Part shown: in pieces, positions 53,796 through 63,699 of the stretch
How the letters are laid out: the number at the start of each line of letters is the position of its first letter
Position numbering within the stretch: position 1 is the stretch's first letter
Source: Mermis nigrescens
Taxonomy: Eukaryota; Nematoda; Enoplea; Mermithida; Mermithidae
NCBI GenBank assembly: GCA_036768485.1
Contig: JAVLUZ010000341.1
Span: 3,183,468 to 3,247,467, forward strand
Length of the DNA stretch: 64,000 bases
Direction of reading: 5' to 3'
Translations under genes and position numbers: made by a program
Notes under the pieces: generated by a model
Databases searched by the model: none
What the model saw: only the letters and a program-made list of their open reading frames with translations
What the model was told of the DNA's origin: nothing

Positions 53796-53859
53796 CAGTT
53801 CTTTTTCTTCTGGTGATGTACGGTATGGAAAACGTCTCACTGACCTGTTATCTCCAGTA

Positions 53860-54378
53860 TTAATAGTACCTATGTGAAACTAAATTAGTTTTTCCGGTGT
53901 CTTTCTCGTCTAAGGCATACAAAGTAGGAAAAAGACAAAGTACATCGATAAGCTGCAATTTTTCTTTGATTGTCAGTTTATCGGATATTTTTGCATGCTG
54001 AAGAATGTAGTCACGTGATTGCTTTTGTAAACTTGTGTTTACTACAGATAAAATAAAGTTATCTGAAGCGGTATTTCCGTCGTCGAATTTTATGTTTCCC
54101 CCGCACGTGTTTTTATAAAGTCGGATACGATAAATATAAGGATTGAGCGCTTGAACTAAAATTTGTTGATCTGCTATGCTGTTGATGAAGGCTTCGAAGT
54201 AGGCTCCGTAACCAGAATGAAAATTCTTTGGTTCGAAATGTACATTGTTTACGCCCTTGTGTTGTTGTGATACTTTAAGAGGAACTAACAGGACTGAACG
54301 TGATGGAATATCACATTTATTTTCAACGGTTCGCTTTATGGGTGAATTGTACAGAAACCCGCTGCAAGGAATTTTCAT
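53860..54378 (-). pseudogene. Ty3/gypsy-like pol: segment between protease and reverse transcriptase
   Basis: 173 codons. A RSVLLVPLKV strand, a LYKNTCGGNIKF-type segment and a C-terminal ALDEKDTGKTNLVSH stretch match the conserved linker that precedes the RT domain in Ty3/gypsy-type pol proteins. The frame stops just where RT should begin, and no RT, RNase H or integrase is seen to the left (53,860 down to 53,243). It follows the protease remnant on the same strand. A fossil fragment, not a functional gene. Confidence 0.78.
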
Positions 54379-54384
54379 TCCTTA

Positions 54385-54766
54385 AAATCGTACGAATTGT
54401 TTTTCGTTGTCAAACTGATAATTTTTGAATCGAAATAGAAAATTGGATCCTAAAAGAAGAGGTTTGCTGCAATTTTCTTGAATATGCACTAAAATTGTTT
54501 TGTCAACATCTACGACTGGAATTGTGAGAAAACATTCACCTAATAGGGGTATAAAATTTCCATTCGCTGCTAATGGCTGTGCAAAGGTAGGAAAATTGGG
54601 GTATCTCTGATTTTCTTGACTATTTCTGCATCAACAAGCGAAAAAACAGCACCTGTATAAATCAGCGCATCACTCTAAACTTTCCATTCACTGTTACTAT
54701 AATATGAGGTGTTCGTCGCTCAGTACTTATTTCAGTAATATTCGCTATATAGGTATCATGCATTGT
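54385..54766 (-). pseudogene. Retroelement aspartic protease remnant
   Basis: Pieces in two or more frames give a TPHIIVTVNG strand, an active-site region ALIYTGAVFSLV and a LLLGSNFLFRF flap end. This is the layout of a retroviral-type protease upstream of the pol linker. The catalytic DTGA/DSGA position reads YTGA, so the key Asp is lost. Frameshifts are present. The right limit is the family B MITE at 54,775. Confidence 0.75.
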
Positions 54767-54774
54767 GTCATGAT

Positions 54775-55002
54775 CATAGGTGGGCAGCACCGAAATTCTG
54801 GGGGGATGAAAAAATTTTTAAAAGTCAAAAATTGTCTTAAAAGTGGTCGTATGGCAAAAAAACACCATTTTTCGACGTTTCTCATCAAGCTCTATCCAAT
54901 GGCATCAAAAAATTGCTGAAAAAGCAAAAAAAAAATTTCTGGGGGGGGGGGTATTTCAACTTCTGGGGGGTGCATACCCCCCGAACCCCACGCCCATGTG
55001 TG
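54775..55002 (-). mobile_element. MITE family B, copy 8, inserted in the retroelement remnant
   Basis: CATAGGTGGGCAGCACC to GCCCATGTGTG, with a perfect 8-bp duplication GTCATGAT (54,767-54,774 and 55,003-55,010). Confidence 0.93.
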
Positions 55003-55165
55003 GTCATGATTATCAGAAGTCGCACAGTGATCATTAGGTGACCAAGCGCTAAATTAACGAATTAAGGCCATAATTAAAGTTTTTCTGACTGTTGTCTACA
55101 AAATGTTTGTTCTAACGAGTTGTTAACTTTACTCACTGCGTTCTTTGCACCCGTGCCAAGCCAAC

Positions 55166-55427
55166 CACACATGGGCGTAGGGGGGTTTGGGGGTATGCAC
55201 CCCCAGAAGATGAAATACCCCCCCCCCAGAAACCAAAATACCCCCCAGAAAATTTTTTTTTGCTTTTTTAGCAATTTTTTGATGCCATTGGATAGTGCTC
55301 GATGAGAAACGTCGAAAAATATTATTTTTCGCCATACGACCACTTTTAAGACCATTTTTACTCTCTAAAATTTTTTCACCCCCTCAAGTTTTTTCACCCC
55401 CCAGAATTTTGGTGCTGCCCACCTATG
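55166..55427 (+). mobile_element. MITE family B, copy 9, inserted in the envelope-like remnant
   Basis: CACACATGGGCGTAGGGG to GCTGCCCACCTATG. Flanks AAGCCAAC and GTGCCAAC share six bases. It lies only 160 bp from copy 8 and in the opposite orientation. Confidence 0.88.
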
Positions 55428-55429
55428 GT

Positions 55430-56957
55430 GCCAACACCTGTAAGGGCATCATGCAGTAAATTAGGCTCTACAGATAAGTCAGAAGTGTATTTTAAGACAC
55501 TATTTAGCTTATTTTCAAGCGCGTGAGTTCGAAAAATATATTATTTTAGGTACAAAAGGCTTACTGGCAATTCAACAAGTTTATCGTGAAAAACTGCTGG
55601 AGCATCAAAGTGAAAAACGGTATGGTCACCCTTCCACAATAAATTTAATGGTACCTTGCTTACATGGATAGGCCCAGATTGGGTAAACCACTTTGCGTCA
55701 TTACGGTAGATTGGTACTGTACAATCAATTTTTGAGGGAAACGATACGAGATCTAAAGAACCTGGACTTACAAAAAATAGTTCATTTTTTAGGGAAACTG
55801 TAATATTTACGTAGCCGGTATCATTTATCTTATGGCCAGACTGTAAGAGTTTCGCCTACAAATTGTGCAGCGATATCGTTACGTTGTAATAAAGCACGTG
55901 CGCCTGGCGTTGCGTCAAACTGTCATAACTGCCATATTAAATCTAGATATTGTGCGTGATTACATAATTCAGTCCACATAAAGCGAAAATTATTCTTATC
56001 AGAAGTTATCATATGATATTCTAAATAATTCAATTTTGCATTTACTGGATCGCTTTCACTTAACTGAGTTTTGCTTGCTGCATAATTATTAAAATCGCGT
56101 CTAGAACTCGAATTAAATTGTAAAAAAGCACCTTGATGAGTATTAAATACTGCACTTAAATGGCTGCACGCCTTATAAGTTGACCTAATACTGAACGATG
56201 CTTGTGGTTTCTCAACAATTATATAATGATCACTAAATAAAGCATCATAATTACCCTTAAAAGCAAGAAGACAAGCATGCTCAATGTCAGTCGCATTCCA
56301 GACTATTGTGCCATCATTATTTAGACACCGACCTGTGTTTGGTGCGCAACCACCTACGTCACCTAAATCACTAAATACTGTTTTACCATCATAGGTAGCT
56401 ACTGTACCTATCGCAAGCATAAAGTTCTCAATTTCTTGACATAATTGCTTAACAGCACCAATGGTAATTGATTGAGGAGTGGATTATTTGTCGACCATAT
56501 ACCAGTTGGCATTGCTACTAATTTCTGTCCCTTAAAACTTTTCATTTTCACAACGTTTTTACAAATATCAGGAGCAACATTCTCAATTTCAACATTATCA
56601 CTGAGAAGTCCTTTTGCCCCGAAAAACCCCATATTCGTGCATATTTATCGTTTTCAAATAAGAACATTTATAAGCATCAAAAGTAATAGGTTCATCTAAA
56701 GGCACAAAAACATTTACTTTTAATTTTTGGGGCCGATTTTCTAGATTTTTAGGCCATAGGCAGGAAACTTTTCTTTGGATTTCCAACGTATGTCCACTCC
56801 TAGAAGTTCCACATATTTGCAAGCCTTTTACCAGATTAAAACTACAATTCAATGCTATGAGCATAATAGCAAAACTTTTACGCAAAGATAAAGGGTTCAA
56901 AAAAACACTAGGAACTCTAAGATCATCTCTACGACGCTTTGTCGGATTCGCTTGGAA
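55430..56957 (-). pseudogene. Envelope-like glycoprotein remnant of a retroelement
   Basis: Several overlapping frames on the minus strand together cover about 500 codons. The 5' end has a basic stretch followed by a hydrophobic signal-like segment (about 56,810-56,880). Next come Cys-rich blocks with a conserved-looking W-S-T-N-N segment (about 56,480), a WNATDIEHAC block (about 56,290) and a block with an ARALLQR-type motif (about 55,880). Sequence past 55,430 continues on the other side of the family B MITE (55,010-55,165). At least three frameshifts or stops are present. The layout fits a type I fusion-type glycoprotein captured by an LTR element. I cannot say from which virus family. It sits between gag and protease, which is not the usual place. 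Confidence 0.65.
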
Positions 56958-57024
56958 GACGCTACAGCTACTGTTTTCATTGCAACTGATGGTGCTCCTA
57001 ATATTGGATCACGGCTAATCCGAA

Positions 57025-57887
57025 TCACCTTCGTTGCTGGTTGAAACAAAATACATTTATCAATTGCATACTGTGGTTGTTTGTTACGTTTATTATACAA
57101 GCAACTACTATCTCCTCAATTGGCTTATTTTGCTCGGATTTCACCTTAAGGATTTCCTGGGCTTGAGCGTGCAAATTCGATAATTTGCGCTCCAAATTGT
57201 CGAACGCCTTGTCCAGTGGATAACGTGTGATGCTGCGATATTCTCCATCGGGAGGTGGGGATTTTAGCCCCTTCGGAGCAGCACCTACAGTGACCTGCGG
57301 GCTTAGCGGCTCAAATTGTAGGCGCGGTAATTCGACTCCTCGGCGTTGCTGTAATGAGCCTCCAGTGCTGACGTCATTTTTCGGATTGCGCCGGCGGCGA
57401 GGCTCTAAGATTGTTGCAGAAGGATAATTTTGATCTATTTTTGGGAGAAAATTCATATTCATTCCAGCCTGATATCGGCTATGGGGTAAGCAATCACGGT
57501 CAACGTTGCAGTCATCAAGATCTAATAAGTTTGCTTGGTTATTAACATCAATACCATGATTATATCTATTATAATTCTTATTAATATTTTGAGGAAATCG
57601 ACTCTCTCCATTAGACTGATAATTTGCAATTTGAATTCGCCTGTTAGGAAAAGAATTTACGCCTTTTGAATTAAAATGAGCTTTATTACTGTAGTTATTC
57701 ATGTGTGCCTCTTTAGTAAATTTCCACTTATCATAAGTATTATTATTCTTTTTAATCGTATTATTATTGAAATTAGTACCATGGCGTGTGTGAAATGAAG
57801 TATTTAAATTAGGTTTACTCATGCTTCGGCGCCCAGGTTGTCGATCTAGACGTTGTTCGGGTTGTTTCTTCAACATGATGTTCGTTA
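57025..57887 (-). pseudogene. gag-like protein, C-terminal Asn/Arg-rich part
   Basis: About 285 codons, rich in Asn, Arg, Gln and Pro, with RRRRNPK and a coiled-coil-like LDKAFDNLERKLSNLHAQAQEIL near its end. There is no CCHC zinc knuckle; basic tails without knuckles are known in some gypsy-like Gag proteins. It is separated from the Gag core at 59,085-60,012 only by the 57,888-59,083 insertion. The frames on the two sides agree if a single TA is kept, which shows they were one ORF. The ATG near 57,900 belongs to the inserted element and is not the original start. Confidence 0.75.
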
Positions 57888-58248
57888 TAGTCTGTTTCAT
57901 TTATTCGAGAGCTTTTTAGTCAATTCTTTTAAGGGCTACAGTTAGCGAAACAAGACGAATTTCTGTAATTCGGCAGATCAGCTCAGTGAGGGCGAGTGGC
58001 TGGAATTCTTCCATTTTTAATGCACTAATCCGCCTATATAAATTTAATTTAGGCATTTAATCAGTACCGGGACATACTACAGGTAAGTGCGCTAAATAAA
58101 AAGCTATCGTTTTTGAAAAATGTGCTTGCTAAGCGAGAGTTGTAAAAAACCAAGAGAAACTTAAAAGTTTAAGCATACCATTAAATTATGAAGAGAATTA
58201 TAAAAGATTTTAAACTATAAGAAAATGAAAAAGGTGGGATTTAGTAAA

Positions 58249-58765
58249 TTAAAACAAATTCAGAGGATATAATGAAACATTCTTGTTGAGAATAGGACGA
58301 TCACGTGCTATGTATAATGACTCCTTGATTAAAAGATCAAAAGAGTTGGATGCTCGACTAATAACCTTGAAGCAATCTGATCTAATTGAATGATTGCTAT
58401 TTGAGATATGTTTGTGAATAGCAGATAAGCTATCACCTGAATTGGCTTTCCTGTAGCAAATGAGATGCCAGTATGCTCAGCAATTCTGCTCCCAAAATGT
58501 CGGCGAGTTTCGCCAATGTAACTAGCCATACAGCTAGAACACATATACTTATATACTAAATTTGAGAGTAGCTTAGCAGGTACAGAATCCTTGTTCTTGA
58601 AAAATCGGCTTATAGAAATGACAGGTTTGTAAACAAACCTTACTCTAATCTGGAGGGTAAAATGCAGATATAAGCTTTAGAATTCTCCTGCGTACATTGT
58701 AGCCATGCACACCAGTGTAAGGCAAAACGAGAATAGCATAATTTATCACACCCGACTTTTATTTC
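58249..58765 (-). pseudogene. Penelope-like element: 3' end of RT ORF with GIY-YIG endonuclease
   Basis: Read on the minus strand across two frameshifts, it gives VLPYTGVHGYNVRRRI, then FKNKDSVP and LLSNLVYKYMCSSC, then the GIY-YIG core SYIGETRRHFGSRIAEHTG, and ends with KESLYIARDRPILNKNV before a TAA. This order of Cys pair, YIGET, R..H, EH and KES..I...P.LN is that of the Penelope endonuclease. The upstream reverse transcriptase is missing. It is a 5'-truncated, inactive copy within the TA-flanked element. Confidence 0.9.
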
Positions 58766-58904
58766 ATCACTCTTATTATAAACCTTTGTCATAAAAGTCT
58801 GATACTCGTATGACACGACAAGCAGACGTTTTACCACTGAGCTATGAGAGAGTTGGCGGCGTTTTTTTAACATTTTAGTTTATTGTGTTCAAAGTGTCAA
58901 CTAA

Positions 58905-59040
58905 GGATAAGCTGAATGCGCGATTTATATCTGTAAGCTGATTAATTTGCTGGAAGACAAGAATAAATTATGTCGAAAAAAATGTTATTGAAAAACCCCT
59001 TCTCTGCTACGTCAGAAAGAAGAGTTACTGTAGCCTCCGA
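58905..59040 (+). repeat. Direct repeat shared with 53,515-53,690
   Basis: GATAAGCTGAATGCGCGA..GAATAAATTA..GAAAAACCC..CTTCT..GTTACTGTAGCC order is shared, with about 80% identity by eye. Confidence 0.75.
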
Positions 59041-59084
59041 AAAACATTCACTGAAAAAGCTCTCGGTTAAATGAAACAGACTAT

Positions 59085-60012
59085 AGGTGGTCGATCTTCC
59101 GTTGTAAAGCGAGAAGTCGGTTATTTCCTGAATTTGACAAAACATCATTCCGCTGGCTATTGTTCACAAAATTGTCACGAATTAATTGAGATTCGACGTA
59201 TAGTGCTGCTTTTTGGGCGTCGCACAGCGATGAAAAATCACGAAATTTAATCCCTTGTTTAATTTCGGACAAAAGTCCTCGGATGAAAATTGGCTCCAAA
59301 ATCGATTCTCTGGCTGCATTATTTAAATCTGGGTATGCTACTCGTGCAATTTTTCTCAATTTTCGAGGAAAACAGATACATTTTCACCAGGTTTTTGTTT
59401 TTTATCATACGAAAACTGTTGAAAACACATCGGCATCCCGGCCATCTGGAGAATAGGCTCGTAGATTTTCGATGAAATCATTATATAAAAATGGGGGTCT
59501 AAGGCTGCGCTTAATTTCCTGAAAGGCCGCTTGCGCTGCACCCGACAAATTAGCTTGCAAGTGATGTTATATTATATTCATCGTCACCTTGAATACCTTG
59601 CAACTTCGAAAATAGATTAAATTCTTCCAATCCAGTCTGAAAAACATTCGCCAAAAGCTCCACTAAAAATTGGGGGAGGGCGCAAATTAAATAAGGGATT
59701 GACTGGAAAATAGTTCCGCCTCTCATTGTCGAGATTAGGATTCACTGGCTGAAAATTTTCAAATTTTATGTCTAAATTTTCAAGCCTCTGGGCCAGCGGC
59801 TCAATTATTGTACGTGAGAGAATTTTTGATTGCGTTATCCAAAAGTTCGGCTTGATCGGGCATTATTTTTGGTTCAGCCGGTTCTGAAACAGATAATTTC
59901 GCCTCCTTCACAATTTTTTGGAATTCTTCACTTAAGGTTAATTTAGTAAGACCCCTTGATTGTGGACTAAAACGATGAGTCCGACTGGGAATAGAACTTC
60001 TACGTTCCACTG
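59085..60012 (-). pseudogene. gag-like protein, N-terminal and core part
   Basis: Three frame segments run from about 60,012 (a GTG or upstream ATG start) to 59,085. The core segment LRKIARVAYPDLNNAARESI and onward to FSSLCDAQKAALYVESQLI has the pattern of the Ty3/gypsy-type Gag capsid C-terminal region. It is preceded by KQKPGENVSVFLEN. Frameshifts lie near 59,360 and between 59,541 and 59,800. Just upstream (60,013-60,030), TTTGTTTTACAG resembles a 3' splice site or leader end. Confidence 0.8.
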
Positions 60013-60324
60013 TAAAACAAATAAGAAAATAAAAATAAATCGTTGGGTGCGCAAAATCTCAACGATAGAATAAAGTTCCCTTTTTAAGCTAAGGAACTTG
60101 GAAACAAAAGAAAATGAAAAAGCAAAGCTTGCTTTATATGCAGGGCAAAAAATTCAGCCAACGGCGTGATTAATTATAAAATAAATCTGCTTCCGTACAA
60201 GCAGCAAAAGGAAAATTAAGAAAATTTCTCTTACTTTTGAAGAGGAAAAAATTTTTTCTCCGCAAATTAAGGTCAATTTTCAAAAGAAAATTTCTACCTT
60301 AGTCTCGCCTATGTGAGAGTAAGG
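60013..60324. other. Leader-like region upstream of gag
   Basis: No ORF. On the minus strand, a phrase GCGCACCCAACG about 30 bases before gag resembles primer-binding-site text of gypsy-like elements. Not proven. Confidence 0.4.
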
Positions 60325-60425
60325 GATTACGCAGTTGAACTAAGGATAACTTTAATATGGAATTATTAACTTACGGTAAGGCTTCGGAGGCATCTGTATA
60401 TTCAATTGAATAGCAGAATCCGAGA
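60325..60425 (-). repeat. Inverted repeat arm flanking the retroelement (right)
   Basis: Inverse copy of 53,690-53,795, including TATTCAATTGAATA and the AACTTACGGTAAGG phrase. Confidence 0.88.
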
Positions 60426-60854
60426 ACCAACACGACATCATAATAACAGCAATAATCCACATATATACTATAACACGAGATTTTATACTAGTTCTTAAAC
60501 GTAGTTTTACGCAGATTATACTAATGGGTTTTTCCTGACGTATTAGGAGAACTTTAACGCAATAAATTAGTGCAATTGAAAAGATATGCGAAAAATGTCA
60601 AAAAGTGCAAGATAGCTAATATGCGCGTGGACAAAGTAATAATTGGGCGGTATTCTGTCAGTTACGTAGAAAAAGTAATAAAACTGAAAAAAACAATTAG
60701 TGTAAATCAAAGTGAAAAAAAGAGAAGTAAGTGACTAGATTTCACATAGGCTTTATTGTCTAAGGGCGGCTAATCACGTCGACTGATGTTGTATGCTTTG
60801 TGTGTCTTGCGTTCGATTTCTACGTTACAATTCTCGGACAAGTGAAACAGACTA
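60426..60854 (-). other. Outer flank ending in a TATAGTCTG terminus
   Basis: On the minus strand it starts TAGTCTGTTTCACTTGTCCG (60,854 down) and has a GACAATAAAGCC polyadenylation-like word. It may be an LTR remnant or the end of a large TA-flanked element. No coding region. Confidence 0.5.
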
Positions 60855-60875
60855 TATACATGTAGGTTATGTATG

Positions 60876-61967
60876 TATGTACATACTAATACTAATACTA
60901 ATACTTTATTCGGAAAAAAACAAGGGTAAAACAAAAGTCGCAAGGAAAATAAAATAAAATGCGAAATGTCCTGGACACACAGGCAAATAGATTGCGCTCA
61001 CGTGTGCCCCATCAAAAAATTTCCGAAATCAACCTTTTTCAAATTTCTCTTTAATGTCTCAACATTTGGAGAACTTCGAATATATTGTGGAAGATCGTTC
61101 CAAATTCTAGCTGATCTAGTAGCAAAACAATACTTTTTACAATCAAGTCGAAATTTTTCAAAATTGATCTGATTTGCAAATGCATTTCTAGTACGCGAAT
61201 GACCATAAAACTTATAAAAATCTTCAGAAGGCAAGAGATTATTGTGAATAATATTATACGTAACAATTAAATCAAAATAAATTCTACGGAGTTCAAGCCT
61301 CTCTAAATTTAAGGCTTTTAACCTTTCATCATAAGAAAGTCCCATATATTCAATTAACCTTTTAGTAAATTTTCGCTGTACCCGTTCAACCCTGTTGATA
61401 TGAGAAAGCAAATAGGGGCTCCATGCAGTTGGAGCATACTCTACTAAAGGTCGAACATAATTCTTGAAAGCAAGAACCAACATTTTAGGATCACGTGATT
61501 CAAAACATTTGAAAATCAAAGCACTCATTTTCAAAGCCTTTGCTGTAGTACAATGACAACTAGATGATAAGTTTAGTTGTTAAGGAAACACCTAAATCTC
61601 GAATTGAGGAACCTGCGTCAGATAACAAAAATTGGTTTATGTGATATGTAACTTTAGGATTAGCGTACCCTAGATATAACACAGAACATTTAGGGAGAGA
61701 TACGCTTAACTAATTTTCTTCAGACCAGGAAACCAGCTTATCTAAATATTTTTGCAACAAAGTATAATTTTGAGAAAAATTAAAGAGCTTTAAATCATCA
61801 GCAAAGAAAAAGACTTCACTATGCTCAACAGCTTTAACAAAATCGTTTACAAACAACAGAAACAAAGAGGGTCCTAAAACGCTACCACTAATAACATACC
61901 TACCTATGAGTTTAGATGTGTAGGTATTTAATTGATGCTTTCCGTTGCTGCACGTGAATTGGTACAA
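60876..61967 (-). pseudogene. Second CR1-like LINE fragment, 5'-truncated reverse transcriptase
   Basis: On the minus strand, GSVLGPSLFLLFVND, then FFFADDLKLF with the catalytic Asp pair (about 61,800), then after a frame break YVRPLVEYAPTAWSPYLLSHINRVERVQRKFTKRL and the tail WNDLPQYIRSSPNVETLKRNL. It ends with an AATAAAGTATTAGTATTAGT tail. It is the same kind of ORF2 as 43,293-47,326 but a different subfamily, since the sequences differ at many positions. The 5' end is lost inside the RT domain. Confidence 0.9.
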
Positions 61968-63060
61968 CTCGATTCACTGTATCAAAATACCTACAGTACC
62001 TATCTTGGTGTGCACATAAATATTGTAGCTTTTCGCAGAAAGATAAGCAACCAACAATTTTGATTGTCCATACAATAGGCTATTTTAAATCAAAAAACGT
62101 AAATCATGATGGTTAAAATAATTTATATGGTGAACACAATAATAGTGGAGGATATTGATTAAAATAATTAAAATAAAGAACACAATAACAATATAAAATT
62201 GGTAAGTTTAGTGATATCGCACTATCCCAATAAATTATGTACGCAAGTTTATTTTTTTGAGCAATTAAAAGTTCCTGATCATTTACTTTAGACGTCCGAA
62301 TGCCTTTTAGAAAACGCAATCTGTGCAAAGTGCCCATTTCTTTTCATACTTTTCTATTGACTAGAAATGTTTGCAAATTGGTAATCTTTGCATGCTGACA
62401 AACGCTTTATAGCTCTGTGTTGCAACTAAATTGATAGCCGACTAGGTTTATTCTCAAAAATCGTAACAGAGCTCCATTTCAGAAAATTCTGAATTCTTTC
62501 CAGAGAGGGGAATTCCCCCATCTGTCCCCCATTGGCTAAGCCACTGTTTCCACAGCTGGGCAATGGCCAGACCGTCAGCCTATATACCGGTGGCTGACTT
62601 CTCAGGTTGGTTAGCAAGCTTTCCAAAGAGGTTGTCTCATAAATGATAAAAATTTATATGGTTGTCTAGGCTAAAGATTTTTTGCACTTCGTCTGGTATT
62701 ACGACCGAAAAACTCACCTAAGAGTTGAAATTGCATTTTTTGACGTTTTTCGTTACCTTTATTTACAATGCGAAGATAAAAACACCCACCTTTTTGTGTT
62801 TGCACACAAAGGACACAATAATTTGTTACTTGTCATAATTGAACGTATAGGTAATAGTAACTTCTGCAGTAGTTTTCATTTATTTTGAGAAACAAAAGAA
62901 AATTTCGGTATTGGTGTAGCTGGTTCACACATGTATTAAGATGGCCGCGTTATAAGCGCGTATATAGCAAGTAGTATTCGGTGAAAGCTGCCACATAATT
63001 GGTTTGATTTAAGTCAAGTCGAAAAGAAATAAGGCAGTGCTCGGATTGTTTCTATAGATT
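61968..63060. other. Non-coding interval
   Basis: No gene, exon or element is recognised. Confidence 0.4.
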
Positions 63061-63067
63061 CATGTGA

Positions 63068-63318
63068 TTGACCAAAATGCTTGTGCCAGCGTTTAAAATA
63101 AGCCTAAGTAATGGGACGCAACTGGCGTCGCCCGCTTCACTCGCTCCGCTCGTCGCATCCCATTATTCAGGCTTATTTTCAACGCTGGCACAAACATTTT
63201 GGTCAGTCCATGATACTAAGAGAGCGTCGCTCGCTTCACTCGCTCCGCTCGTCGCATCCCATTATTCAGGCTTATTTTGAACGCTGGCACAAACATTTTG
63301 GTCAGTCTATGATACTAA
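63068..63318. repeat. Fold-back repeat with one arm duplicated
   Basis: The left arm (TGACCAAAATGCTTGTGCCA and on) is inverted at 63,155-63,207 and again at 63,265-63,316. A ~100-bp unit (GCGTCGCYCGCTTCACTCGC through GGTCAGTC) is present twice in tandem. Confidence 0.88.
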
Positions 63319-63685
63319 GCCTAAGCCTAATCAGCTGGTACCTGAACCAATGCAAAAATTGTGAATACCTTGCATTCTTTATCGAAATAAACCAGCGTTA
63401 GTCGATTGGTTATGGTTCTGCACTTTGGGGCAAGAAGTCCACGTTTCGATGCCGACTGCCAGCAACTTTCTCTCGTTTCCTTAGATGCTACCGACTGCAC
63501 ATACACGCTCTTATAACATGACTATGTTAATACATAGGTATGTGAACCAGCTACACGAATGCCAAAAATTTCTAAGGCAGATACTTGAAATAATTATGCG
63601 AATACTTGTATCTGCCTTAGAAATTTTCATTTGTTTTCGAAAATACACTTAATACTATTGCAGTAAGCGTAATGTGATGTAAGCA
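63319..63685. other. Non-coding interval with a short inverted repeat
   Basis: GCCAAAAATTTCTAAGGCAG at 63,559 is partly inverted at 63,609-63,630 (CTGCCTTAGAAATTTTC). No gene is seen. Confidence 0.5.
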
Positions 63686-63699
63686 GAGCTGGGCACCAG

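Larger units (their letters stand above)
57888..59083. mobile_element. TA-flanked TATAGTCTG element, 1.2 kb, carrying a Penelope fragment
   Basis: Terminal repeats TAGTCTGTTTCATTTATTCG and, inverted, CGGTTAAATGAAACAGACTA continue into a shared GAGAGCTTTTT. TA is present on both sides (57,886-57,887 and 59,084-59,085). It interrupts the gag ORF, and removing it with one TA leaves the reading frame open. It holds a tRNA-like A-box segment near 58,840 (minus), a Penelope GIY-YIG fragment, and the 58,905-59,040 repeat. Confidence 0.9.

Noticed and set aside
58800..58862. A tRNA gene on the minus strand
   Set aside because: TAGCTCAGTGGTAAAACG looks like a tRNA 5' half, but there is no B box, and the rest runs into Penelope coding sequence.
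53860..60425. Complete provirus with LTRs
   Set aside because: No direct terminal repeat flanks it, RT, RNase H and integrase are absent, and the reading frames are broken.
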